A stretch of DNA of 64,000 nucleotides, from the NCBI GenBank assembly GCA_018389105.1, contig JACATO010001073.1:148501-212500 (forward strand). Direction: 5' to 3'. Source of the DNA: Nautilus pompilius (taxonomy: Eukaryota > Mollusca > Cephalopoda > Nautilida > Nautilidae). Below the pieces are notes generated by a model. The model saw nothing but the letters and a program-made list of their open reading frames with translations, ran no database searches and was not told the DNA's origin. How positions within the stretch are numbered: position 1 is the stretch's first letter; every line of letters starts with the position of its first letter. The position numbers and the translations under genes were made by a program. This document shows positions 38,201 to 50,640 of the stretch, piece by piece.

Positions 38201-39059
38201 AGGTCGCAAGCAGGAATATAAACAGGTGTAAGGGGTACCTGGCCCTTTTCTCACTGGGGCAGATGTGTACATGGAACTAACCTTGCATGTCCAAACTTCA
38301 TCCAGTTGTCCAGAATCCCGATGATAAAAATTTATTTCTAATGAATATTAAAGATTTAAAAAAAAAAAAAAAAAAATGGCCCTGAATAATTTCTCGGTTT
38401 AAAAACCTGTCACGTGTCACAACATTCTGCCATTACACAATGATTCAGTGGAAGAAGTACAATAAACAGATACATAAACCTTTACAAACATTTAAAAGAT
38501 ATTTGAAATTAGAAAGGATCAACGTATGAACTGCCCCCCTGAGCCCTGCATTATCATTAGAACTATTAGTTATGTCAGCAAATTCTTTCTTTTTTTTTTT
38601 TGTCTGCTTATTCATTCTGAGTAATATTACCTGTTGACTGATCAGGAATTGCTGATTCAGGTAACTGTCCTTTAAAATATTAACAAGCTGCCACTCTGAT
38701 CTTGTTTCTCTTTTGGATAATACCTAGGCCAGGTATCAGGTGCAGTATAAGGGAACTGTACTGCGATGAAAACCACTTGGCTTCACCAGGTAAACATTGT
38801 TTTCAACTGTAGCTGGAATTAATAACCGCTCTCCTGTGTTAGGGATACTACAATGCTAAATCAATCATGGGTGTCACAATGATGTTTAGTGGAGAAATTG
38901 GAGTCAGAACTGTAGCAGGCTGACCGCTGACACACCTGTCTGTCCATTCCCCAGACATACATATTTTAAAAGTACAGATGTCTTCAAAAAGTTTTATATG
39001 AAACTATCCTGTGATTCAGAAAGATTCCATCAAAGCTAAATGGAAGGGTTGCAATCAGG
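35229..39059. other. Intergenic region, repeat debris only
   Basis: Contains a TA run near 35915-35932, poly-C/poly-G runs, an AAGGGAGATAACT motif at 37410-37422 and SINE-like traces between 36130 and 36780 (inverted TTTCCTCCCAT near 36280). No gene was recognised on either strand. Confidence 0.55.
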
Positions 39060-40640
39060 AAATCTCTTGAGGTGGAAAAACTGCCAAGGCATCCACAGCT
39101 ACCAAAATGATAAATCATTTAAAGATGAAACGTGGCATCAGGTACCATAGAAATGCTTCAGCAGAAAGAAAAGACTTCTGCTGCTGCTGCTGCAAAAAAG
39201 GAAACTTGAAGAACCCAGGCCAGGCTGTAATAAACAATTGACTATAGAAGAATCCCCCTGACAAGAAAAAACTGTGTGACAGAGATTCTCAAGCTGCAGC
39301 CATACACCAAAGAATAGGAGAGATGATTGCTGCTGACTTACAGCCTTAAGCAGCTACAGCAGTCATTGGATTTAGAGAGCTGTTCAATCCCTCATCTCAT
39401 AACTTATACTATACTGCTCTGTAGCAATTTCAGTCAAACAATGATGCCAGATGTGTAGAATAAGATGCTATAAGAGGAAATAGCAGGTGTCTCATTGACA
39501 ACAGACATTTGGACAGCTACTGTAGCTGGAATATCACTTCTTAACCTGACCGGTCATTGGCTATCACCTGAAAGGCATGGAACTATCCTAATGTGGCTCT
39601 CTTTCTAGAATCACATACAGATGACCACATAAATGAGCATATTTCTGCTGGTTTGAAGAAAGTTGAAATGTCAATGGATAACAAATATTTTGTATTTAGG
39701 AACAATGTGCTGCTAACATGGTTGCTGAACTTTTTAAAACTTGATTATCATTACTATTTTGTTTTATCTGTACTCTGTCTACAGGATGTAGTCACTTGTT
39801 GGAATGGTTCATAATACATGGTAGAACATGATACTGAACTAGGATGCCAAATTGTGGTGAAAACAGTAGACCATAACATTCCTAATCTAACTGTTCATCA
39901 ATGAATCCTAGCTATAGAACTCTTCTTAAACAATGTTACCATAATACTACTTTCAAGGAAACCTTGACAGCTGGGGATCAGTTGGCAACTGTGCAAAGGC
40001 AATTTACATAAACATTTGGCAAACAACAAACCCTGTATTGTATTTCCATATGCTTAGATTCTTGTGTCAAACTGATGTTCCAAAGTAAGGACATAAATAT
40101 GGATAGAATAAAGTATTGGTTGATGGAAGATGTAAAGCTTAGAAGAAGCCTCAGGAGAAATATAATCACAGACATCTGATACTGGTGTTAATGATCCAGA
40201 CATACAAGAAACTTCAGCTGCTGAATCTGAATCTGAATGATAGCTCTGGACTTTGGCACTGGTATGTGAAAAATAGCAATAGGGGGGGAGGAGGAGGGGG
40301 GGAAGAAGTTGCCAGTATTTTTTACAGGAAAATAAACTGCAGATCTTCAAGAACCCTAACAAACAAACACACACACACACGCGCGCGCGCGCGCTGCTGC
40401 TATAGAGAAAGAGATCAAAGAATATCCTAACTTTCATCTTCTACCTAGGCATGAAGATCCTTCATTAAGGTAGAATGGAAATACTCTTCACTCCAAAAGG
40501 ATGAAAAAGCTGGCAAAGATGCATTTATGTGCCACCTCCCATCTTCTATGGAAAGAGAACAGCTTTCAAACATTGGCAGACATGTATAATCTAGAAAGTG
40601 ACGAGTAGCTGACATTTCTGCATTATAATTTAAGAGTTTT
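39060..40640 (+). pseudogene. Decayed hAT-type (ZBED-like) transposase
   Basis: Scattered motifs occur in the order expected of hAT proteins: AAIHQRIGEMIAADLQP (39296-39346), FRELFNP, SLTTDIWT (39492-39515), DVVTCWNGS (39785-39811, family DVxTRWNS) and a C-terminal stretch EWKYSSLQKDEKAGKDAFMC, then MEREQLSNIGRHV near 40550, equivalent to the SERxFSxxG dimerisation block. Stops and frameshifts separate all of them, so nothing functional is left. Terminal repeats and the 8-bp target duplication were not identified. Confidence 0.75.
40366..40396. repeat. CA/CG dinucleotide microsatellite
   Basis: A run of alternating CA units passes into alternating CG units, inside the decayed hAT element. 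Alternating purine-pyrimidine DNA of this kind can adopt Z-DNA. Confidence 0.85.
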
Positions 40641-41909
40641 TCACTTCAAATTCCAAGTTATATTTCTGGCAGACTTTCATAATTACTTCCAGTCTTGAAC
40701 CTGTGCTTGTAGACCAGTTTAGTGCTTTCACTTTCATGGAGTTATGTATCAATCTGGATTTGGAAATGGCTGTATTGATCAGTTTAACATAGAAACCCCT
40801 TAAACGTTTAGTTTCAACTGGGAAATCTTCATTACATTTTTGACAGCCTTTAGAAGTTTTAGTATTGCTTTTAATATTTTGGCTTTTACATCCACCTAGT
40901 TATGTAATTGATTAGTTAACATTAAAATTCTGAAGACTTCAATTTTGAATTACGCTTTTAGACGAGTGTTACTTGTAACGTGCTTTTCACCCGGTTATGT
41001 ACAAGGCTTGGGGGACAGGGATCTCAAGGAGAAAATTGTCTCCCACCAATGGGCTAAAACGTACATAGGCTAGTACGTGTGTGCTGATGAGGGAGGTTGT
41101 GGCTAAATCAGTGCCTATGGAATCTGTGATCTTCATCTCATCTACCAAGCCAGATTGATGGGCACCCCCCACAGTTGCATGCTAATTTGGACAAATTGAC
41201 TTGTTGATAAAACTTGGTGTAATAGGGGGGCGGGGGAGGAAGGCCCCAGAGAGGATGCATATTCCAGTTTGTGTATTTTTCCTGACTAAAAAAAGAGAAG
41301 AAAAGCTAATGTTTATCATTCGCTGTTATGAAGAAGAATAATCGGCGAGCTGGGTTGTCAAGGCACCGGCAACCTGTTTCCTCATAATGGATCTTTTGTC
41401 TTTGCGCTGGCTGTTATCCAGTCTGATGGATACAAATAATCACCGGAAACCCTTTTAATATTATTTGTCTTCATACGCTTCCCTGATTTTCATGAGGATG
41501 GTGGTAGTAACAGATTCCTATACAAAATAAATTAAACAATTAACACAAGGTCAGGGGAGATAATTAAACGTTTTTAACCACTTTCTTATTGCTTAAGCTG
41601 TCGACGTTTTCAACAAATGCCCTATTTTCATTAATCTAATATGATTTCTCTTACAACGGCATCGAGAAGGTTATCGGTCTATCGAAAAGAGTCTGAAACG
41701 AAGTTGGATTATTTCACAGGTCTCATTGTCTTAAGCGGCCATTCAACAGCTGCAAAACCTAGGTAACTCCCGCTCTGTTTTTTTTCTTCCTTTCTTCTCC
41801 AATGTCCAGACGCTGCTGCAAAATCTAACTGATAATAAATTAAACGTCGTGCTGAGGTCTGAAAAATGTCCATCTGGAGAGGAATGTCCAGCGTGCCAAA
41901 AATGGGAAT

Positions 41910-42180
41910 AGATGCTGTGGTCTATTGGCGTGAACCTACTTAAGGCTTGTTCGAATCCCGGTCGGGACCGGCAGTGGGTATTCTTCGGCTTTCTCCCACA
42001 TCCAAAAGGATAAAGGGTCGTAGTACTGAAGGCGTGTGGCTGAAGTCCGCACCCTTAATTGTGGACTTTCCTGTCCACGAATAGAGAAGGCGTAGGGCTC
42101 AGGGTGGGGTGACCGAACGGTGCGCTGCCAGCTGGCAGTTGGTACACGAACGAGCAAAAGTTCATAAACAGCAGTGGGCA
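41910..42180 (+). repeat. tRNA-derived SINE
   Basis: A textbook A box TGGTCTATTGG at 41918-41928 and B box GTTCGAATCCC at 41949-41959 are followed by GGCTTTCTCCCACATCC, a core shared with the other SINE-like pieces, and an A-rich tail from about 42180. The minus-strand open frame over it (41936-42229) is a by-product. Confidence 0.8.
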
Positions 42181-42498
42181 AATAAAAATAAACGTGAGAG
42201 GTTAAAAATGAAAATAAAATATTAAACACTGAAAAATAAACAAAACAAACAAAAACCTAATCTAGACTGACAAAGGGCAGAAAATAAGAACAAATTTGTA
42301 AAGTGTAAATCTTATTGAAATCTTAAATGAAAGGGGAACATACAGGTTAATTTGTGATGGGACACAGAGTTAATCACCTGTTTTGTTGTTGTTTCTTGTA
42401 TAAATATAATCTACGAATCCATCCCATCGCCACTCATGCGCTTCTTGGAAAACTTCATGTAGAGGATGTCAGGCAAATTAGGGCACCAGAAATATAGA

Positions 42499-43505
42499 AG
42501 AGGCCAAAATCGATGAGACCATAACCGACGTCATGTGATTACGTTATAGACGAGGCTGTAATCGACGCCATGTGATTACGTTATAGACGAGGCTGTAATC
42601 GACGTCATGTGATTACGTTATAGACGAGGCTGTAATCGACGTCATGTGGTTACGTTATAGACGAGGCTGTAATCGACGTCATGTGATTACGTTATAGACG
42701 AGGCTGTAATCGATGTCATGTGATTACGTTAAAGACGAGGCTGTAATCGACGTCATGTGATTACGTTATAGACGAGGCTGTAATAGACATCATATGATTA
42801 CGTTATAGACGAGGCTGTAATCGACGTAATGTGATTACGTTATAGACGAGGCTGTAATCGACGTCATGTGATTACGTTATAGACGAGGCTGTAATCGACG
42901 TCATGTGATTACGTTATAGACGAGGCTGTAATCGACGTCATGTGATTACGTTATAGACGAGGCTGTAATCGACGCCATGTGATTACGCTATAGACGAGGC
43001 TGTAATCGACGTCATGTGATACGTTATAGACGAGGCTGTAATCGACGTCATGTGGTTACGTTATAGACGAGGCTGTAATCGACGTCATGTGATTACGTTA
43101 TAGACGAGGCTGTAATCGATGTCATGTGATTACGTTAAAGACGAGGCTGTAATCGACGTCATGTGATTACGTTATAGACGAGGCTGTAATAGACATCATA
43201 TGATTACGTTATAGACGAGGCTGTAATCAACGTAATGTGATTACGTTATAGACGAGGCTGTAATCGACGTCATGTGATTACGTTATAGACGAGGCTGTAA
43301 TCGACGTCATGTGATTACGTTATAGACGAGGCTGTAATCGACGTCATGTGATTACGTTATAGACGAGGCTGTAATCGACGCCATGTGATTACGCTATAGA
43401 CGAGGCTGTAATCGACGTCATGTGATTACGTTATAGACGAGGCTGTAATCGACGTCATGTGATTACGTTATAGACGAGGCTGTAATCGACGCCATGTGAT
43501 TACGC
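42499..43505. repeat. 37-bp minisatellite with an 11-unit higher-order period
   Basis: About 26 tandem units reading GACGTCATGTGATTACG, then TTATAGACGAGGCTGTAATC. Diagnostic variants (TGTGGTT, GATGTC with TTAAAG, AGACATCATAT, GACGTAATG, GACGCC with CGCTATAG) recur in the same order. The TGTGGTT variants at 42646 and 43052 are 406 bp apart, which is 11 units less one base, the loss being in the unit near 43020. Upstream 42499-42526 is a degenerate edge unit. No open frame crosses the array. Confidence 0.97.
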
Positions 43506-44699
43506 TGTATCCATCCACTGCCTCCATACCTCCTTCAGATGTACACTCTTCTTGATTAATAAACGAAATGAAATAAATTGAATTATTTTCAACAGAAATA
43601 AAAACAGAGCTTTTGCATTTCTGAAATCTTCCAAAGAATTGATTCTAAAAAACAAACAAACAAACAAAAAAGTCATTACTTCATATAAAACAAACTGAAA
43701 AAAATCAATCTCCTCTTCTTTTCTTTTTACCAACAGCTTAGTGACTTCTCTTTTCGTGTTTTGCACGCTGCGTGTTCAGCCTGTTTAGGTCCCCCCCCAA
43801 GACCAACGTCAACAGAGGCATTTAATTTAAAATTAAATTCAGAAAAACTCTCAGAAAGAACGTGAAGTTGCGATACACGTAGGGCGTTCCCAAGAAAGCT
43901 GCTTCCTCTTTTGCCCTATGTCTCTTCTTTGGGTCATCACGTCATCAAATAACCTCTACTTTCAATGTACATACAATTTTGATCTTTGTTTCCATATAAG
44001 GAATTTGGATTACAGTTACCAACAGCAGCCACGTGCATCAGTAAAATCGCAAGCTGTGTGAGTGATCTTTGTAATAAGAATCTGTTGAGTAGGGGGCACA
44101 TTTCGGCCCTTCCTAACCATTGCTTTCCGAATTTTGGACATGGATTTTGCTTGGTGGGCGCAATAATTCAGGCGTGGCCTCAAACGGACTAAAAACTACA
44201 ATTTATGGATTCTTTATTTATCTGTTAAATGAAATCTTTTATTAAATAGACAAAATTAATCTCGTTCTATTAATTCTTTAAAAAATTATTTTGCATTTGA
44301 AATTGACACATTTTTACCTCGCGTATGCTTAACTTCTACTCGTCGTATTTGTAGGCTTCTGTCTTTTTATTTATGGTAGAAGTCTGTTCTATTAAGAATT
44401 AGTAATTTTGGTTCATCGTATCTCATTCCTGAAAATCAATCTTCAACTACAGCAATAATGTAATGAATCTCAGTCGACCATCTTTTGACACAATCGGAAG
44501 AGAAAATATTACCTACTATCTTCACATCTGCGTTATAGCCAAACAAACTGCCTATGTTGGATAGATATTGCCGTTGCTAAGGGAACAGTTGCTACTAAAC
44601 TCCCAGAACACTGATAACGAATTAAAAGCTCGCTCAAAACTCATTTCGCAAAAAGTTCCATCGTCGACCATCCAAAAGTTTCAGTTAAAGGAGAGAAAA
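43506..44699. other. Intergenic, nothing recognised
   Basis: AT-rich sequence between the minisatellite and the CpG-rich block. Short open frames at 43500-43766 and 43986-44192 show no family resemblance. Confidence 0.55.
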
Positions 44700-45720
44700 A
44701 AAAGGGGGGGAATTGGCAGTTTGGCTTCGCCTTAGACCTGGAAAGTGGCGCCGACTGACGGGCAACTGTTAGACCGGCCAGATGGCTCGATGTGACCGTG
44801 CCGCAGCCGGTCCGATGGTTCGATGTGACCGTGCCGCTGCCGGCCCGTGGGGCGCGCTCACTGTCTCCACCCAGACTGTGCGGAATCGGCTTCGCTCTGC
44901 CAGCCTACGTGCTAGACGCCCTGTGTTTCACACGAGGTGAGGGTGGGACTGGACTGGTGGGCTGGGACATAGTTTCAGTGGACTTTGAGAGGCTGGACCC
45001 ATTACCCCCCCCCCCCTGCACGGTGTCGCAGAAATCGGTTTTCCTTAAGGGCAGGAAGGAAATAAGTCGTTAACCCTCGACGCCGCGAGGGGAAAAAAAA
45101 ACAAACAAACCCGGGATTTTCCAGTGGCCCGCTCGTTCTTCCGACCTGAACCTCGCGTAACCCCTGCCTGGGATGATTCGTCGGTTTCGCACTTTGGGAG
45201 GGGGACCGAGCCCTTGTCTGGCGTCGCACCGCTCCGAAGTGCGTCGGTTTCGCTGTCATTGTGACGTCACTATCTCACAGCTCGTGTCAACCTCTACCGG
45301 CCAGGTTTGGATCATGAGCACGCATCCACTGACGCTGCCCGCAGGTGCTATGCGCGGGATAATCAGACAGCTCGGGAAGGACGGTCTAGCAAACTCCCAG
45401 AATGCCTCACCCCGGGCCGTTCGCCGAACTGGCAATGGCCGCCACGAGTTCCTTTCAGTTGTTGTAGGATCGACATCGCTGATATATATATATTTTCCCC
45501 TTCTTCTTCTTCTTCTTCTTTGGATCGGCTCTCGCACAGACCTGGGGATTATACCGGCCGGGATGCGTGAGTGGAAACCGCTGATAACAAATGTAAATCT
45601 GCCTAATTGGCAGTCCGTGGCTTTCGCAGAAGTGTTCGAAACCTCGACCTCTGGGATCCGCACGGGCTTCCGGGCTGCTTGACTTGATTTATAAGCATCT
45701 CCGGTAACAGGACTGAGCTG
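44700..45720. promoter_or_regulatory. CpG-rich block, possible promoter/5' exon region
   Basis: GC content and CpG density rise sharply here compared with both sides, as around the glutaredoxin-like first exon at 34.1-34.5 kb. Open frames exist on both strands (45173-45682 +, 45256-45969 -), but neither shows a recognisable domain, and long frames are expected in such composition. A TTC run lies at 45501-45520. It could be an unmethylated promoter or a first exon, or a GC-rich repeat. Confidence 0.35.
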
Positions 45721-46124
45721 TGTGCCACGTGTCCGGACCACAGCAGACTGGAAGAGACTGCATCTGCATCCCTGATTCTCAAAGCGCCCGGGTGAGAACT
45801 CCAATAAGCCTCTGAAAAAGCATTGACTCCCCCCCCCCACACACACACACACGCAGCGGGAGCTGAAAGAATACCTCCAAACTTTTGTGGGAAAGCCTGG
45901 AAGCAAGTCACCACACCGATGTACACAGACGTCTGCAAACTCTGAACGTGTATGATGTGCTCTTACCAAATACGGAAATGTGCTCTGGAGCAGTTATTGT
46001 GCTTATATTACAGAATAGATGTAAGTTCAGGAAACCTATACGTGATTAATACTATATATATATATATATGTGTTAATAATTGTGAAATATAACTTTACTG
46101 TTTACCGGTCAGAAATTTACAAGG

Positions 46125-46262
46125 CGACGTGGTGGTCCAGTGGTTAGTTTACCGGACCGTGGACGTTAAGGCGCCATTCCGAGTTAGAATGCCCGGCTCA
46201 GTTTGGCGTCGATGCCTCATTGGCATTAGTTCCACCTCGCCCTGCCCTTGATAAAAAAAAGA
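46125..46262 (+). repeat. tRNA-derived SINE
   Basis: A perfect A box TGGTCCAGTGG at 46133-46143 is followed by a B-box-like GAGTTAGAATGCCCGG and ends in an A-rich tail at 46250-46265. Confidence 0.7.
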
Positions 46263-46654
46263 AGAAAGTGTATTTGGAGAGCGAATAAAACGGTGTTTAG
46301 GGTAAATAACGGTTCATATTGCTAAATAATTTGCAGCTTACACAATGGATTTTGTTCAATGCCATCATGCAACAGAAAGAAAATAAGTGGTGTGTTTTTT
46401 TTGTTGTTGTGGTGACGATGGTTGGATAAGTAATTCGAAAGAGTCGAGATATCCCTGCCGGACAGAAAACACCAGGCCAATCAATGGCCGAGCTGGAATG
46501 CGTATTTTCACACATCGTTTTGTCTTTTCTCTGCCGTCGTTCTTAAACTATCATCCGCCATGTGCAGTGTATTAGTATTTGGTATGTGAGCTCTTCGCTT
46601 TCGTGCCACCCCCCCCCTATACAGGTTATGAACCTATGACCGTGGAGCGCTGTT

Positions 46655-46898
46655 CTAAGTATACGATATCATTTTCCACGATTCATCCGAGGTGTTTGGT
46701 TGTTGTCTGACTCCCTCAGTAGCCATATGACCCCAATATAGCCTAAATAATGTTCCTGTCAGGATTCTATGCAGGCCAAGGCATCGGTTTTTTTTTAAGT
46801 GATCCATCAGCCTCTTTGCGCTCCAGACAGTTTTGCACCACATTAACCGTATGCTTTGGGTCAATGTCATGATGCAAAATTAATTCCCGCTCAATAAG
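46655..46898 (-). pseudogene. Tc1-type transposase fragment
   Basis: On the minus strand it reads ERELILHHDIDPKHTVNVVQ, then NCLERKEADGSLKK, and after a shift at a run of A residues PMPWPA-stop-NPDRNII-stop-AILGSYG. HHDIDPKHT holds the second catalytic Asp. The PMPWPA...NPDRNII block corresponds to WPxxSPDLNIIE with the third acidic residue. Two internal stops and the frameshift make it dead. Only this central part is present. Confidence 0.75.
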
Positions 46899-47969
46899 AT
46901 GTCTGCCGGAGGAAATAGCGCAATGGATGAGAGCCTACCTGTATCTGCAGGCAGTTAGCGTATCTTTGATTTCTTGCAAACTTTCACGGGAAAAATCCGA
47001 TACTTTTATAGAATGTGGATGTCAGAGAGAAAAAAAAGAAAAGAATAACTTTTTCCTTCTTTCTGATATACTCTTTAATATCTGGTACTTAAAGAATCGC
47101 CATTCGTACCAAACGACGAGATGTAATACGTAGCGTATGCCACAACCCTGTTTCTCAGCTCGATCGGTGGATCGGGACGTCATATCCGGTAAACCACTCC
47201 GCCGCATTCTAACGGACAGCTGGGGGAATTATGATGGCTGTTGGTGTGTCAGTTCTCTCGACCATGTCGGTATGACAGAACCGAACACCAGAACATACCG
47301 GTAAAGAAACTAATTATGACAAGGCGTGACGTGGCGTAGAAGAGATTGAGAGATTAATAAGACGTTGAGAAAAAGACGGGTGAAGCGTTGTTACAAAAGA
47401 CTGCATAACAATAGGTAGACATGCGCTTACCTACCATCTGTCTGGGACGCTTTACACGAATATTATTAACTATCGTGTCCCCGAGGAACAATTATTGCTA
47501 ATTAGTTAATATCTCATTACGTAAACAAACAGCAAACGAACGAAGTTAGAATTTTCCACTGCGAATAACTTTTAAATCTGAATTTTAAATGGCACAATAC
47601 CCGCAAATTTAGGGTCCAGTCGTCAGCTGAAGTCCTTTAATTGTAAATCTGAAACAACGAAAGATTAATGGATGTTGCAGATTTACGTTTTAACCCTTTG
47701 ATAAATCTCCTCCAACCCCAGAAATGTACAGGCCCAGACGTTTAATCGATAAAAGACAGTTGTCTGTGAAAATAACTTCATCAGATTAAGATGTATATAC
47801 TTTTCCATAAAAAGCACGTAACCTCCAAAATGCTTAACTTCAAATATTATAAGATTTGAAAATAATTTATTGCAGACAGAAATCGTAAATTTACCCGACA
47901 GTAGACTACAAAGGCTTTGTTTTTTAGCTGACTACATGAAAAGTTACTGGAGGCGATTAGGCTAATCAA
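46899..47969. other. Intergenic, nothing recognised
   Basis: AT-rich sequence with no repeat family or exon that I can identify. Confidence 0.5.
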
Positions 47970-48260
47970 CGGGGCCGACGGTGGAAGTGTCCACTGCATT
48001 TTCCCGAGGTACCAAGTTCGACAACCGGCTTCGGTTTAGCGTAGGTCTCGCCAGGCGCCCAACGGCGCTGGTTTTCTCCGGTTTCCTCCCGCATCTAAAA
48101 CAAAACACAAACCATAAACGGGGTAGTTCTCTCGTAAGGTTCTCCAGGTAGGGGGAGGTTGCGCGGGATTCGTCCTGACCGGCTTTATCCACTCCTCCCA
48201 ACCGTACCAAATTGATAGTACCCCGCTTGCTCACCAGGGGAAGATGCTCAACTCCTTCCC
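47970..48260 (+). repeat. SINE-like fragment
   Basis: A B-box-like AGTTCGACAACC at 48015-48026 is followed by GCGCTGGTTTTCTCCGGTTT and CCTCCCGCATCT, the same core as the SINE at 41910. The A box is not clear. Confidence 0.55.
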
Positions 48261-49689
48261 CTTTACCAGCTCACTGCTGTGAAAGGCCTTCTTAGACATA
48301 GAAAAGTAAAGACCTGCGGTGGTGGGAGGAGGAGGGGGGGGAGGTGTTCACCGACAGGAACAGGCAAACAGACAGCTAATTAACTCGTCTCCCGAAATTC
48401 TATATAATGTTTGTAAAGTTCGCAAACATAGCAGTCTCATCCGACTACCGTTTCCAGTTGATATTTTCAATTATAGATTAGCTCCCCCCGACTTGTATCT
48501 GTTAATAAAACGTCAGTCGATCGCTGATTTGTCGGGCATAAAGCGGAAGGGGGGGGGAACCCACACAGGGCACGATGTGAAATTCCTCGTCGCTAATAAT
48601 ACGGCTGATCGCCTTTTCGATTTGCAAACTCAGATGTGTTTTAAACGGTGCGCGCTGCTGTTGCTCAAAGATCACACACCGTGTACCGTTAACGAGCCGG
48701 GTGGCGTAGCTGCTGATACAAGGACAAAAATAAATAAAAGATATTAACGGTTACAGCGCTCCAGAAGAAGGGGGCTGTAATAAATTCGGCGTCATCCGAG
48801 AAACGGTGATGATGAACTCTGCTTATTGTTACAGCGGCGGCGTTCATTCATCATTAAAGATTTGCCTCAGTTCTCTTCCGCGGTTTTTCATTTCCTCGAT
48901 TTCCATAACTGATTTGTCCTCCAACGACTTCTAACCGCTTTAATATGAATTCCCAACGCGTTGTCCGTTCAACACTTACATCTGGAACATAGCAAAATTG
49001 ATGCTCTTTCTGTAGACACTCGTAAACGGAGTAATTTTTTTTTAAAAAAATATGTATCGCTTAAAACTTGTATTTTCTCTTTTGTGTGTGTGTGTGTGAG
49101 ATGTTCTCTTCTTACTCAATTGAAGAAAAGACAACTCTCGAGAACATAACGTAAAGTAGACTGAAGCTCACGCAGAAGGCGAATCTCAACAGCTACAGAC
49201 AAAGGTTTTGCTAACCAAGAGTTGTGCGCAAATATATCTGTATATTTCCAATGTACATTTTTTTCTGCGAAGCTGCCTTTGATTGCGAACCTATTCACTT
49301 TGGCTACTAAGTATGGCGGATCGAGAAAAATAACTTTGGAATCGAAAGCATCTCAATTCGTAGAGAGAGGCTCATTGTTAGCCAGACACCTGCTACAGCC
49401 TGAGTGCATTAGCATATTGCGCTGCGTGCACGGGGGAACGCGAAGAAGAAACGAATCTGTTCAGGAATATCCCTGACTGTTGTGTTTCCGTAAAAAGAAA
49501 AATGGTTTCCTTTTATAAATAACTGCGTTCGGCGTAGGAGTACGCCCTAAGTAAGTAGATATCCAGTACCATGTTTCTGCAGTGATAAATCCATTGTTTG
49601 TCGTTTTGAACAATAAATCTGACTATTAGCTTTCAGCGGAAATAATAAATAATAATGTAGCTTCTGTTTTACGTAAAAACACTCAGTCA
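48261..49689. other. Intergenic, nothing recognised
   Basis: Two open frames (48319-48747 and 49222-49476, both +) carry no recognisable domain and no convincing splice context, so they are not called. Confidence 0.45.
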
Positions 49690-50640
49690 TAATCGAATAT
49701 ATTGGCAGAAAAGGTTTTGATAAGGTGTGACCACTACCGATCTTAACACGAGCTTATTGTACACGTCTGTATCGACCAAATTACTATCCAGGTGTCGTTG
49801 TTGGACGATGAGCCATTCTTCGACCAATGTTACTTCCAGCTGACGGAGAAGCTGTGGGAAGGCTTGGTGACCACGAACACGCCACACACACACACCCTTA
49901 GGATGTCCCATACTCCGGAGATCTTGCAGGTGTATATCGAGCAACTGCTGTGGCGGACATGAAGTGCAGCAGTGGCGACACGTGCACGGCGAAAGATGGG
50001 CTTTGCCATCCGTAAAGATGAAGCTGGGACCTCGTCGTTGTGCCAGGATGGCGACTACAACAACGCCCAATGATCTCCTTTCTTTATCTGAAACCTGTCG
50101 CGGCATCCCTCCTAATGATGACGAGATCAGTTCTTTGACCAACTTGAATGCCAGCCCATGCCATCGGGCCGCTTCCACCGAATTGACCATGCTGGTAACG
50201 ACTGTACAATCAAATCATTTCGCAGCGTGACTACAGTTGATATCTAGACAGAATCTAGACTCGTCGGTGAAACGAACACGGCGCCAAGTTCGAGGGCTCC
50301 GCAGAAACGTTATTCAGAACCACAAGTCTCTAGCAATAAAACTGAGGCAAACTGTCCCTGTCGAAATTCTACGGATAGCTGCTTTCCGGAGGTCTTTCTG
50401 GAGAGATCCTTGCTGTTGGAAAAAGCGATTTCTTCCGGCGAGAGTGACGAAATACCAATTCTGACAGCCGGGGTGGGAGGGGCTCCTAACCCTTGGCCGA
50501 CTTGAATTGAGCAGTCGAGACGGTACCTTGTCAGTGCCGTAAAAGTGACTGCAGTGTAAGTAACAGATGCTTGCGTCAACTCTCCTGGATCCACCCCGAT
50601 GGCCTGGGTCATCTCAATTTTGTTAAATAACGTCTTGGCA
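49690..50640 (-). pseudogene. Decayed Tc1-type transposase, most of the length present
   Basis: Minus-strand blocks in order: EMTQAIGVDPGELTQASVTY (N-terminal helix-turn-helix), SRPRVRSPSHPGCQNWYF and LRKAAIRRISTGTV (linker and second helix-turn-helix), WRRVRFTDESRFCLDIN (first catalytic Asp), ARSPEYGTS (remnant of ARSPDLNPIE) and QAFPQLLRQLEVTLVEEWLI near the C-terminus. Several stops and frame changes separate them, so no intact protein is possible. Its terminal repeats were not located. Confidence 0.75.

Noticed and set aside
42499..43505. CRISPR array appearance of regularly spaced repeats
   Set aside because: The units abut directly with no unique spacers, and the DNA is eukaryotic. It is a minisatellite.
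45256..45969. 237-codon minus-strand open frame
   Set aside because: It has no recognisable domain, overlaps a 169-codon frame on the other strand, and lies in GC-rich DNA where stop codons are rare.
48319..48747. 142-codon open frame
   Set aside because: The N-terminus is poly-Gly from a GGA/GGG run, the frame has no domain, and the region looks like non-coding DNA.
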